NCBI RefSeq assembly: GCF_944391105.1
Contig: NZ_CALXSK010000003.1
Coordinates: forward strand, 1-64,000
Direction: 5' to 3'
DNA from: an uncultured Victivallis sp.
Lineage (GTDB): Bacteria; Verrucomicrobiota; Lentisphaeria; Victivallales; Victivallaceae
DNA length: 64,000 nt
Under the pieces are notes generated by a model. That model was not told where the DNA came from, ran no database searches, and worked only from the letters and a program-made list of their open reading frames with translations. Position numbers and translations under genes: made by a program. This document shows positions 29,834 through 37,149 of the stretch, piece by piece (position 1 is the first letter of the stretch; every line of letters starts with the position of its first letter).

Positions 29834-30676
29834 CTACACCCCCGAAAATGCCGAGAACGCCCCGTCGATCGGCAGCACCACGCCGTTAATGAAGGAGGAG
29901 CTTTCGTCGACGAAGAAGAGCAGCGCTCCCGTGAGATCCTCCGGCACGCCGAATCTGCCCATCGGCGTGTGCGCGAGAATTGTGTTGCCGCGCGCGGTGA
30001 GAGTGCCGTCCGGATTCGTGAGCAGCGTGCGGTTCTGCTCGGTGAGGAAGAATCCCGGAGCAATTGCGTTGACCCGGATTCCGACCTTCGAGAAGTGCAC
30101 CGCGAGCCACTGCGTGAAGTTGCTGACCGCCGCTTTGGCGCCGGAGTAGGCCGGAATCTTGGTCAGCGGAGTGAACGCGTTCATGCTGGAAATGTTGATG
30201 ATGCTGCCGCATCCCTTCTCCGCCATGGCGCGGGCAAATACCTGCGTCGGCAGAAGTGTGCCGAGGAAGTTCAAATTGAATACGAATCCAACACCCGCCG
30301 GATCAAGGTCGAAAAATGTTTTGAGTCCTTCCGCATGATTTTTCAGATCCTCGGGGAAGAGGAACTCCTTGCTGGTTGTTCCCTTCGGATTGTTGCCGCC
30401 CGCGCCGTTGACGAGGATGTCGCAGTCGCCGAATGCTTCCTTGACGGCGGCTTCCGCTTTTTTGAGGCTGTCGAGATCGAGCACGTTTGCGGCGACGCCG
30501 ATTGCTTTGCCGCCGGCGGAGACGATCTCGTCGGCAACCTTGACGGCCGCCTCCTCCTTGAGGTCGAGAATCGCGACTTTCGCGCCGCTTGCGGCGAGTG
30601 CTTTGGCCATGACGCTGCAGAGGATTCCGCCGCCGCCGGTGACGACGGCTGTTTTTCCGGTCAGATCAACTTTCAT
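29834..30676 (-). CDS. uxuB: D-mannonate oxidoreductase, short-chain dehydrogenase type
   Basis: This 280-residue SDR enzyme has the cofactor motif TGGGGILC near residue 13, an NAG-like VNGAGGNNP segment (about 90), and the catalytic YSGAK (about residue 175). Fructuronate reductases of this SDR type are found next to uxuA in many gut bacteria, and unlike E. coli UxuB they are not long-chain polyol dehydrogenases. It interconverts D-fructuronate and D-mannonate. Coupled to uxuA with a two-base gap. Confidence 0.88.
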   Translation of the reverse strand: MKVDLTGKTAVVTGGGGILCSVMAKALAASGAKVAILDLKEEAAVKVADEIVSAGGKAIGVAANVLDLDSLKKAEAAVKEAFGDCDILVNGAGGNNPKGTTSKEFLFPEDLKNHAEGLKTFFDLDPAGVGFVFNLNFLGTLLPTQVFARAMAEKGCGSIINISSMNAFTPLTKIPAYSGAKAAVSNFTQWLAVHFSKVGIRVNAIAPGFFLTEQNRTLLTNPDGTLTARGNTILAHTPMGRFGVPEDLTGALLFFVDESSSFINGVVLPIDGAFSAFSGV

Positions 30677-30693
30677 GATGGTTACTCCTTGGG

Positions 30694-31779
30694 TTATGAG
30701 ATTTTGGAAATGTTGTCGATAACAACTTTTAAAGCGGCTCCGAGGGCTGCGCCGATTCGACCGCTGCCGGAGAGCTTGATCGCAAGCGGACGTTGCGGTT
30801 CAATATGGAGATGCTGCCCGAGTTCAGCCGCAAACCGGTTTCCGAGATCCCGGAATCGGCCTCCGAGGACGATTTCCGCCGGATCGAGCAACATGGTGAG
30901 CAGTGTGATGACATACTCCGTGCAGTCGAGAAGATATCCGACCGCCGTCCTCGCATCCGGATCGCCGGAGCTCCAGGCGCTGATGAGTTCGGTGGATGAG
31001 AAGCGGTTGCGGGCGAGTTCGAGCAGGAATTTCTCGTTCATGGCCTGTTCGATGGGCAGGAACGAGGTCCTGTCGGGGGAGGGGACGCAGAGAGTACGAA
31101 TTTCGCCCGCGGTACCGGAGCGCCCCTGCAGAAGTTTGCCGTTCTGATAGATGGCCGTACCGATGCCGCGTTCAGCGGAGATGAAGATAAAATCCTCCGT
31201 GGTGCGTGCCGCCCCGAAATAATATTCCCATTGAGCTGCAGTTCTGGCGCGGTTGTCGAGAACGACCGGCATGGATACTTTCTGCGAGAGCTTTCTGGCG
31301 AACTCGCGTCCTTCGAGCGGAAAGTTTGCACAATAGACCACTTCGTTTGCGGTGCGGTCGATCTGTCCTGCGATGGCGACGCCGATTCCCGCGACCGGTG
31401 CAGGCGCAAGATTCACAAGTTCTTCCGCAAGTTCGGCCGTCCGGGACAGGATTCCGTCGAAGGAGTTGTCATGTTGGATTTCGCGTGCTGCGGAGAGTTT
31501 GCCGGCTGCGTCGCAGAGGACTCCGCGGAGTACGGATTCATGCCCGATATCGATGCCGATGGCAGAGATGCGCTGAGGTTCGAGCGTCAGGAGGATCGGG
31601 GGTTTTCCGCCGCTGGAGATGCCGCATCCGGATTCCCTCAGCATGTTTTGACGGATGAGACCGTCGACCAGTGTGGAGACGGCGGGTCGGCTCAGGCGCA
31701 TTGCCTTTGCGAGATCCGCTCGAGAACAGGAGCCCTGTCGCAGTAACATCAAAAGCAGTTTTACGGCGGAGGAGACCAT
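30694..31779 (-). CDS. ROK-family transcriptional regulator
   Basis: The 361-residue regulator has an N-terminal winged helix (RADLAKAMRLSRPAVSTLVDGL, quoted in part; about 20-41) and a C-terminal ROK sugar-kinase-like domain (IGIDIGHESV, GIGVAIAGQIDR, IFISAERGIGTAIYQNGKL). The usual zinc motif is missing: after GTAGEI there is R-T-L-C-V rather than GHxxV, and no CxCGxxGC follows. So it may not bind zinc or sense the sugar in the normal way. GAGG precedes the ATG. First gene of the uxu operon, probably its repressor, with an inverted repeat in its promoter. Confidence 0.87.
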   Translation of the reverse strand: MVSSAVKLLLMLLRQGSCSRADLAKAMRLSRPAVSTLVDGLIRQNMLRESGCGISSGGKPPILLTLEPQRISAIGIDIGHESVLRGVLCDAAGKLSAAREIQHDNSFDGILSRTAELAEELVNLAPAPVAGIGVAIAGQIDRTANEVVYCANFPLEGREFARKLSQKVSMPVVLDNRARTAAQWEYYFGAARTTEDFIFISAERGIGTAIYQNGKLLQGRSGTAGEIRTLCVPSPDRTSFLPIEQAMNEKFLLELARNRFSSTELISAWSSGDPDARTAVGYLLDCTEYVITLLTMLLDPAEIVLGGRFRDLGNRFAAELGQHLHIEPQRPLAIKLSGSGRIGAALGAALKVVIDNISKIS

Positions 31780-31787
31780 GAATTCCT

Positions 31788-31810
31788 CTTTGTTAATGTT
31801 GTTTACAAAG
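31788..31810 (-). promoter_or_regulatory. Operator of the ROK/uxu operon
   Basis: CTTTGT and ACAAAG arms flank 11 bases (wider TTTGTTAA...TTTACAAA similarity), just upstream of the ROK ribosome site; TATACT at about 31814-31809 on the minus strand overlaps it as a possible -10. ROK regulators commonly bind such A/T-rich inverted repeats, so autoregulation is likely. Confidence 0.55.
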
Positions 31811-31925
31811 TATAAGATACTCCATTTTTTGAAAAATCCAATTCCGAAAGGGGAAAAAATGAAAAAAACTGAAATGAGAGTTAAGACGGAGAGAGAAAAT
31901 GGGAAAAATTTTTACAGAGATCACC

Positions 31926-31953
31926 TTGACACGCGAGAAAAAAGGATTATATT
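31926..31953 (+). promoter_or_regulatory. tRNA-Asn promoter
   Basis: TTGACA, 16-base spacer, TATATT; 37 bases before the tRNA. Confidence 0.8.
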
Positions 31954-31989
31954 ATGGAATACGCGAAAGATATGATGCTTCGCACACGC

Positions 31990-32064
31990 TCCGGCATAGC
32001 TCAGCGGTAGAGTAGGTGGCTGTTAACCACTTGGTCGCTGGTTCGAATCCAGCTGCCGGAGCCA
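31990..32064 (+). tRNA. tRNA-Asn (GTT)
   Basis: A 75-base cloverleaf with encoded CCA. The acceptor arms TCCGGCA/TGCCGGA pair fully, anticodon GTT lies in CTGTTAA, and the T arm contains GGTTCGAATCC. Its 3' end (32050-32064, CAGCTGCCGGAGCCA) is the likely integration core of the island that follows, since a near copy occurs at 35445-35459. Confidence 0.95.
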
Positions 32065-32179
32065 TTTTTACGCTCAAAATTCACCCTGAAGGTGCCATTC
32101 TTTACCACCAAGACTTTCATTTCCCAGTTCAACGGCTATATTGAGCCAAAACAGGATTTTACCACAAGGAGTGCGTAAG

Positions 32180-33490
32180 ATGGGAAAGAAATGCAAAGTC
32201 AAACTCGACGTCGGAACCGTTTACCAGAAAGAGGAAGGCGGCACCTACTACTTCCGTTACCAAGTCCAGCATGAACGCAAATGCGTCAGCTTGAAAACCT
32301 CCAATCAGGAAGAAGCTCTCGAAAAAGCCCGGAAACTGCTCCCGATTATTCAAGCCACCACCGAGGAAGTCATCTCCGCTCACGTCAAAGTCGCACGGCA
32401 CCTCGTGAAACAGGCACGCCCGCTGCCTCTCTCCGAAATCTGGAACGTCTACTCTAAACACCCTCAGCGCGCAATCCCCGCCACCGTCCGGGAAGAACTG
32501 GCCTATCACTCCACGCTGGACGAAATGATCCGCTACTTCTCCCGTTACAGCAACGTGAAAGATGTCAAGGATGTTACACCGGCCATGGCGGAGGACTTCG
32601 CAAACCATCTCAGAACCATGCAGATTTCCGTGGCAACCCATAACCGGAAAATCGTCCGTATCCGTCGAATCTTCGGAACGCTGAAAGATTACCTGGGCAT
32701 CGAAAATCCTTTTGGCTCATCGGTATTGTTGAGAAAGGAACGCGAGGAACAGGGAACCTTGGTACGCCGCATCGCCTTTACGCGGGAACAGGAGGAGGCC
32801 ATCCGCAGGGAACTGGACAATCCCCACCGCAAGCTGATGAATAAGGCGGAAATCAAAGTCGTCTATTACATCGGGATGTATACCGGTCAGCGTCTGAAAG
32901 ACTGTGCGCTGATGCAGTGGCGAAACATTGATTTGGAACAGAAGCGTATCTGGGTCAAACAATTCAAAACCGGGAAAGAAGTGCTGATTCCGATTGCGGA
33001 ACCGTTGCAGGCGGTTCTTCGGGAAGCTCGGAAGTGGCAGACGGATTCCTATGTCTGCCCAAAGGTCGCCGCCCGCTATCAGATCGTGGATGAAAGAGGC
33101 AAGGAAATTGGCGACAGCCTGGTCAATATCGATGTCCTGCGGGTGATCAAATGGATCGGGCTGGAACCGTCCGTGGCAACCCCGGGACGTAAAAGAAAGG
33201 CCACGGTCTACGGCTTTCATAGCCTCCGTCACAGTTTTGCCAGTTTCTGTGCCGAAGCCGGTGTCCCGAAAGCCGTAGTCGTTTCGATCCTCGGCGCGGA
33301 TTCTTCCATCATCGACCGTTTCTATACCCATGTGGGCGAGGATGCCCAACGTGCCGCCATCGAAGCGATCAGTGGCGGAGCTTCGACGACTCCGGAACAG
33401 CGGATCAAACAGCTGCTCGAATATGTCGGTTCGCTGGCAACTGTAAGCACTGAAGTTTCTCATATCGTCTCTCTTCTATCCGGAAAATAA
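32180..33490 (+). CDS. Tyrosine recombinase/integrase of a tRNA-Asn island
   Basis: This 436-residue integrase starts at 32180 with AAGGAG upstream. It has an N-terminal arm-binding part (GTYYFRYQVQHERKCVSL), a SAM-like core-binding domain (about 110-210) and a catalytic domain with TGQRLKD (first Arg, about 248), HSLRHSF (His-x-x-Arg, about 355-361), and the nucleophile in DRFYTHV (about 392). It lies 115 bases from tRNA-Asn, the usual place for an integrase using the tRNA 3' end. Intact by inspection. Confidence 0.93.
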   Translation: MGKKCKVKLDVGTVYQKEEGGTYYFRYQVQHERKCVSLKTSNQEEALEKARKLLPIIQATTEEVISAHVKVARHLVKQARPLPLSEIWNVYSKHPQRAIPATVREELAYHSTLDEMIRYFSRYSNVKDVKDVTPAMAEDFANHLRTMQISVATHNRKIVRIRRIFGTLKDYLGIENPFGSSVLLRKEREEQGTLVRRIAFTREQEEAIRRELDNPHRKLMNKAEIKVVYYIGMYTGQRLKDCALMQWRNIDLEQKRIWVKQFKTGKEVLIPIAEPLQAVLREARKWQTDSYVCPKVAARYQIVDERGKEIGDSLVNIDVLRVIKWIGLEPSVATPGRKRKATVYGFHSLRHSFASFCAEAGVPKAVVVSILGADSSIIDRFYTHVGEDAQRAAIEAISGGASTTPEQRIKQLLEYVGSLATVSTEVSHIVSLLSGK

Positions 33491-33508
33491 TAAGATTTTT
33501 CTTGTCAA

Positions 33509-33556
33509 AACACTTCACCGACTATCCTTTTCGGAACAGTCGGCGAAGTGTTTTTG
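33509..33556 (+). terminator. Integrase terminator
   Basis: AACACTTCACCGACT and AGTCGGCGAAGTGTT form a 15-base stem with one mismatch, followed by TTTTTG. The following 33557-33785 is AT-rich with many ATATTT-like words and no gene; it may hold recombinase arm sites or a replication origin, neither shown. Confidence 0.8.
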
Positions 33557-33806
33557 TTTCAAATTTTATAAATTTCACAGCGCATCATTCTCACTTTCGC
33601 TTCGAACTATAAATATATATTTCTGTATATTTGCAAATATAATTTCAACATATATACAAAAATAATCTATCGATTGTAAAAATATAATTTAAATATAAAA
33701 TCACTTGATTTTCTTCGCTTTACGTTTATTTTATATTTGTAGAAATGGTTATTCCATTTTTCTGAGCCCGTAAAAAGTATCACAATTGAAACGGAAAGTG
33801 AAAACA

Positions 33807-34814
33807 ATGTCGGAACCGCCAACATGTCTTATTCCGCAAAATGCTCAGACGCCTTTTGATTGCTGGAATTTGCCAGATGAGGGAAACAGGATTTTTTGGC
33901 ATCCAGAATTGAATATCCCGGCAGAAGGGCTGACGCTGATTACCGGCGAAGGTGATCTTACCGCTTTGGCCTTCGATATTGCGTGCCGTTGTATGAATCT
34001 GAACTTGGGGAAACTGTTATATCTGCGTTCCGACAACTTTCCTGAACATAGTCCTTTTCCCGCATTTTTAACCAAATGCCTCCCTGCGCCCTGGGGAGTC
34101 ATCAATATAAAATTCAGTACCGATTTGCAATATTGGCCGCTTGATCTCAGCGGTATTCCGCCGCAGCGAAATTTCATGTGGCTTGTTATGTCCAGCAAAA
34201 AAATGATTTGGAAACGTTGGCCGTATGCCACCTCAAATACACGATCCAGCCTTGAAGCGAATTTGGATCTTTGTGCAAAAGCCGGAAACAAGTTCACATT
34301 TCTTATTCTGGAAGGTCAGGTGAATTTTGAAGAAAAAACTGATTTTTATGCCACGATGAAGCGTCTGAAGAATAGTGGAATGACCGTTTTGATCGTGACC
34401 CCCAAGCCGCCCCGTGGAATCTCCCGCAATGCCATATGGGATACTGTTATCACGATGCGGAAATGGCGGGCGCACCACTGCGGAAAACATCGTCTGGTTG
34501 CCGATATTCGAACTCGTACCGGCAAGCGAAATTGCCAGGTACGTTATCAGGAGTATGGGAATTTTTGGGTTTGCATTCCGGATAAAAGAGATCTTCTTCG
34601 GGAACCGGTCAGGGAAATGATGGCTGCCGGACTGAATGCGAAGCAAATCGTCGCAGCTATCAATGCACGATACCAGGGATTGAATAGGCCGCTGACCGAA
34701 TCCGCTTTGGCCGCGATGAAGCGTTTTTGGGGATTTCGGACTTACAGGCCGGAAAAGAAACCACGGACAAAGCGAACGGTTCAGCGGAACGTTGGAGCTT
34801 CAGATTTCCGATGA
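33807..34814 (+). CDS. Island P-loop-like protein with degenerate Walker A
   Basis: The 335-residue protein starts at 33807 (GGAAAG upstream; a TTG further upstream is less likely). LTLITGEGDLTALAFDIACR (about residues 43-62) has the shape of a RecA/DnaB-type Walker A but lacks the GK[ST] Lys. LLYLRSDNF and a Walker-B-like FTFLILEGQV (about 165-175) follow, then MTVLIVTPKPP. So it resembles RepA/KaiC-like ATPases that have lost nucleotide binding. The C-terminus is basic. It overlaps the convergent excisionase-like gene by 15 bases. Role in island replication is a guess. Confidence 0.55.
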   Translation: MSEPPTCLIPQNAQTPFDCWNLPDEGNRIFWHPELNIPAEGLTLITGEGDLTALAFDIACRCMNLNLGKLLYLRSDNFPEHSPFPAFLTKCLPAPWGVINIKFSTDLQYWPLDLSGIPPQRNFMWLVMSSKKMIWKRWPYATSNTRSSLEANLDLCAKAGNKFTFLILEGQVNFEEKTDFYATMKRLKNSGMTVLIVTPKPPRGISRNAIWDTVITMRKWRAHHCGKHRLVADIRTRTGKRNCQVRYQEYGNFWVCIPDKRDLLREPVREMMAAGLNAKQIVAAINARYQGLNRPLTESALAAMKRFWGFRTYRPEKKPRTKRTVQRNVGASDFR

Positions 34815-35129
34815 AATAATGTAGTCAATCACATCGGTATTGCGGTATCGCACCGCTGATCCGACCATTTTCCTTTTGAACGGGAAAGCACCTTCGGCTT
34901 CAAGTTTTTTAAAGTTGCTGTGACTGATACCGAGCATTTCTGCGACCTCCTGTTGATCCAGCAATTTCGGAATAACTGCGGGCTTGGGAATGCCGTGCTC
35001 CGCAAGGCTGGTCAGCTGAGAAATCGCCTCGTTGTATTCCGGCAGCGAAATAATTCCCTCTTCCGCGACCGGGCGCATAATCCGTTTGAAAAAGCGGACG
35101 GTTGTCATTGAAATTCTGACTTCATTCAT
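34800..35129 (-). CDS. Excisionase/AlpA-like HTH protein
   Basis: A 109-residue protein with a MerR-like winged helix in its C-terminal half (LDQQEVAEMLGISHSNFKKL then EGAFPFKRK and AVRYRNTDVIDYI; about 55-105). This arrangement is typical of small excisionase or AlpA-type proteins of integrative elements. AAGGAGGGG precedes the ATG. It faces the P-loop-like gene and lies on the same island as the integrase, which it may steer toward excision or repress. Confidence 0.75.
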   Translation of the reverse strand: MNEVRISMTTVRFFKRIMRPVAEEGIISLPEYNEAISQLTSLAEHGIPKPAVIPKLLDQQEVAEMLGISHSNFKKLEAEGAFPFKRKMVGSAVRYRNTDVIDYIISSEI

Positions 35130-35421
35130 GTATGCGCCCCTCCTTTTGAGCGCATACGATTGCGGTCTGCGAATATTTTTTACCTTTGATCCTGCATTAT
35201 CTTATACGATTCCCTAACTGTAAAGCTCCCTCCATTCTGCATTACCGACAGTCGCCTTATGAAAATCAGTGGAAATGCGAGCTGCAGGCAGCCATCTCCA
35301 GTTCGGTTATTAGAAATAGCAACATAGAGTAGCAACGATAAAAAGCCATAACCCATAAAACCATAACAAACGATAAGCAGAAAATAAAAGGATAAGTCTG
35401 GAGATAAGATACGGAAGTTGA

Positions 35422-35862
35422 TTTCTGTTTCTCTGCACCGGCAACAGCTGCCGCAGCCAGATGGCGGAAGGCTGGGCGCGCGCCTTGAAAAATGATGTGG
35501 TGGAAGTTTTTTCCGCCGGCATCGAAAAACATGGATTGAATCCTTACGCCGTTCAGGTGATGGCGGAGGCCGGAGTGGATATTTCCGCACAAAAATCCAA
35601 ATTGATCTCGGAATTGCCGACGCTGGATTTTGATTATGTGATAACCGTTTGTGGAAACGCTCATGAAAACAGCCCTCTCTTTCCCGGCAGAACCCGTATC
35701 ATCCATGCCGGCTTCGATGATCCGCCCCGTCTGGCCGAATCGTGCCGGTCTGAGGAGGAGAAACTTGATTGTTACCGGCGGGTACGGGATGAGATCCGGG
35801 CATTCATTGAAAAGTGGTTCTTCTCCGGTTTGAGCCGTGATTTGCCTCAAAACCGGCTTTGA
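35422..35862 (+). pseudogene. arsC: 5'-truncated arsenate reductase (LMW phosphatase type)
   Basis: The open frame reads FLFLCTGNSCRSQMAEGW directly after an in-frame TGA (35419-35421). CTGNSCRS is the phosphate-binding loop with the first catalytic Cys of thioredoxin-type ArsC; FDYVITVCGNAHENSP carries the later redox Cys. The normal first residues (Met-Lys-Lys-type start) are missing, and the first ATG at 35461 lies after the active-site loop, so a product from it would be dead. A CTG at 35425 could in principle start an almost complete protein. The break coincides with a near copy of the tRNA-Asn 3' end. Confidence 0.75.
35445..35459. other. Candidate right attachment core
   Basis: CAGCTGCCGCAGCCA matches the tRNA-Asn 3' end CAGCTGCCGGAGCCA at 14 of 15 positions, about 3.4 kb from it with the integrase and excisionase-like genes in between. 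It lies in the ArsC active-site codons. Confidence 0.45.
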
Positions 35863-35906
35863 AAATCTGAATAGCATGGAAAAAGATCGACCTTAGCCTT
35901 ATCGTT

Positions 35907-36113
35907 TTGTCTCATCAAGCGCAAACCCGGGAGGCAAAATGTCGATCACATTGCTTCAAAAACCCAGAAATTCCGCGGATTTCAACATCGACCGAAGGAT
36001 TCAACAACAAGACTCGATGGCTCATCCGCCAGGCAGATGACTTTCGAGACGTATTCTATCTCAAAAAGGAAATCTTTCAGCTGCCCTCTGTTCAAGCTCA
36101 AAAGCAACTATGA
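35907..36113 (+). pseudogene. Transposase C-terminal remnant
   Basis: The reading frame contains STSTEGFNNKTRWLIRQADD and then FRDVFYLKKEIFQLP. The pattern E-G-x-N-N-K-x(3)-x-R-x-A-x-x-F-R-D is the C-terminal signature of ISL3-like DDE transposases. Only this end remains and no terminal inverted repeat was found by eye, so it is a decayed insertion sequence at the island margin. Confidence 0.5.
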
Positions 36114-36144
36114 TTCATGGCTTAAACCGGTGAGAAAACAAAAA

Positions 36145-36219
36145 TGGTAGCGGGGGATGGAATCGAACCAACGACCTTCAGGTTATGAGCCTGACGAGCT
36201 GCCACTGCTCTACCCCGCA
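36145..36219 (-). tRNA. tRNA-fMet (CAT), probable initiator
   Basis: The cloverleaf has anticodon CAT in GGCTCATAACC and encoded CCA. The first base pair is a mismatch (T opposite T), as expected for initiators, and GCTCGTC resembles initiator D-arm sequence. The anticodon stem has G-C, G-C, A-T rather than three G-C pairs, so the initiator call is probable rather than certain. Confidence 0.85.
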
Positions 36220-36225
36220 ACGAAA

Positions 36226-36303
36226 TGGGGTGGTAGACCGGACTCGAACCGGCGACCTCCTGGGCCACAACCAGGCGCTCTAACCAACTGAGCTACAACC
36301 ACC
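36226..36303 (-). tRNA. tRNA-His (GTG)
   Basis: Anticodon GTG in GGTTGTGGCCC, encoded CCA, discriminator C and an encoded extra 5' G (position -1) typical of tRNA-His. Six bases separate it from tRNA-fMet; both come from the promoter at 36323-36350. Confidence 0.93.
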
Positions 36304-36322
36304 ATTTTTTCTGTGTTTTACT

Positions 36323-36350
36323 AATATACTCCAAAATCCCCGGTTGTCAA
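36323..36350 (-). promoter_or_regulatory. Promoter of the tRNA-His/tRNA-fMet operon
   Basis: TTGACA, 16-base spacer, TATATT on the minus strand. Shares TTGACAACCGGGG and GAGTATA with the prophage promoter at 2774-2802. The 36351-36650 stretch upstream holds nothing I can support. Confidence 0.85.
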
Positions 36351-36650
36351 GCTCGAATTCTTCTTTTTCATAAAGTTTTTGCCTGTCTGCCATCGTGACT
36401 GCTGTGAATATTACTGCCAGGATGGTTCAAAAAGAAAGTGCGGAAACTTGCCCGAATCGTTCCTCCATCTTTTGCCTGGGCGACAGGAGCTCTCCCCATC
36501 CCCGACGGCCCCTGTGCCGATTTCAGGATTTTTTCCGTAGGAAACCCGTTTTTTTTTCGAAAAACTCCCGAGTCGCATGGAAAAAATAAATTTGCAGATG
36601 TAATGTAAAAAACCGTCTGCCGTCATTGTGAACATGGAGTCCCACGGTTT

Positions 36651-37019
36651 GTGAAAAAACGTATTTGGATTTTGATTCTGGTAATTGCCGGGACCGGATT
36701 TTTCGCCGCGCCGAAAGCGAAGGCGATGGATCCGGTGACGATCGCGATTCTCGCACCCGCCGCAATGCGCATGGCCGAGGCGACCCATCCGTATGTCATG
36801 TACGGTATCGGCTGTGCCGCGCGCGGCATGGCGAAGGCGGGAATGGCCGGATTCCGGATTCTCTACCTGCCGTGGGGAATCGTGCAGTGCACCCTCGGCT
36901 TTCCGCTCGGCGGATTCGGGCCGGGCGTCGGAAACATCATCGAGGGAGGAATCGCGCCGTTCGAACTGGTGTTCCGAATTCTGATGCTGCCGGTGAATCT
37001 GTTCGGCGTGGATGTTTGA
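36651..37019 (+). CDS. Small exported Gly-rich protein
   Basis: The 122-residue protein uses a GTG start and has a signal peptide (KKRIWILILVIAGTGFFAAP, cleavage after about AKA at residue 25). The mature part is hydrophobic and Gly/Met/Pro-rich (GIGCAARGMAKAGMAG, GGFGPGVGNIIEGGIAPF), with two amphipathic or membrane-associating segments. GGAG lies about 12 bases upstream, a weak site. It precedes valS on the same strand but with its own spacing. Unknown function; predicted envelope protein. Confidence 0.55.
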   Translation: MKKRIWILILVIAGTGFFAAPKAKAMDPVTIAILAPAAMRMAEATHPYVMYGIGCAARGMAKAGMAGFRILYLPWGIVQCTLGFPLGGFGPGVGNIIEGGIAPFELVFRILMLPVNLFGVDV

Positions 37020-37091
37020 CGCCGCATTCCCGTTTTGGGAAAAAATCGGATTTTCCGGAGTGTTCCCCGCGAAATTGTGCCGGATTCATGT

Positions 37092-37097
37092 TATATT
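37092..37097 (+). promoter_or_regulatory. valS -10 element
   Basis: TATATT preceded by TGT (extended -10) 53 bases before the valS start; the -35 region is weak. Confidence 0.5.
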
Positions 37098-37149
37098 AAT
37101 CCGTAAACATCATTGATAACCTGAGATACGATGGAGTGAAACAAACGAT

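Noticed and set aside
35461-35862. Functional arsC from the ATG at 35461
   Set aside because: That start would omit the phosphate-binding loop and catalytic Cys.
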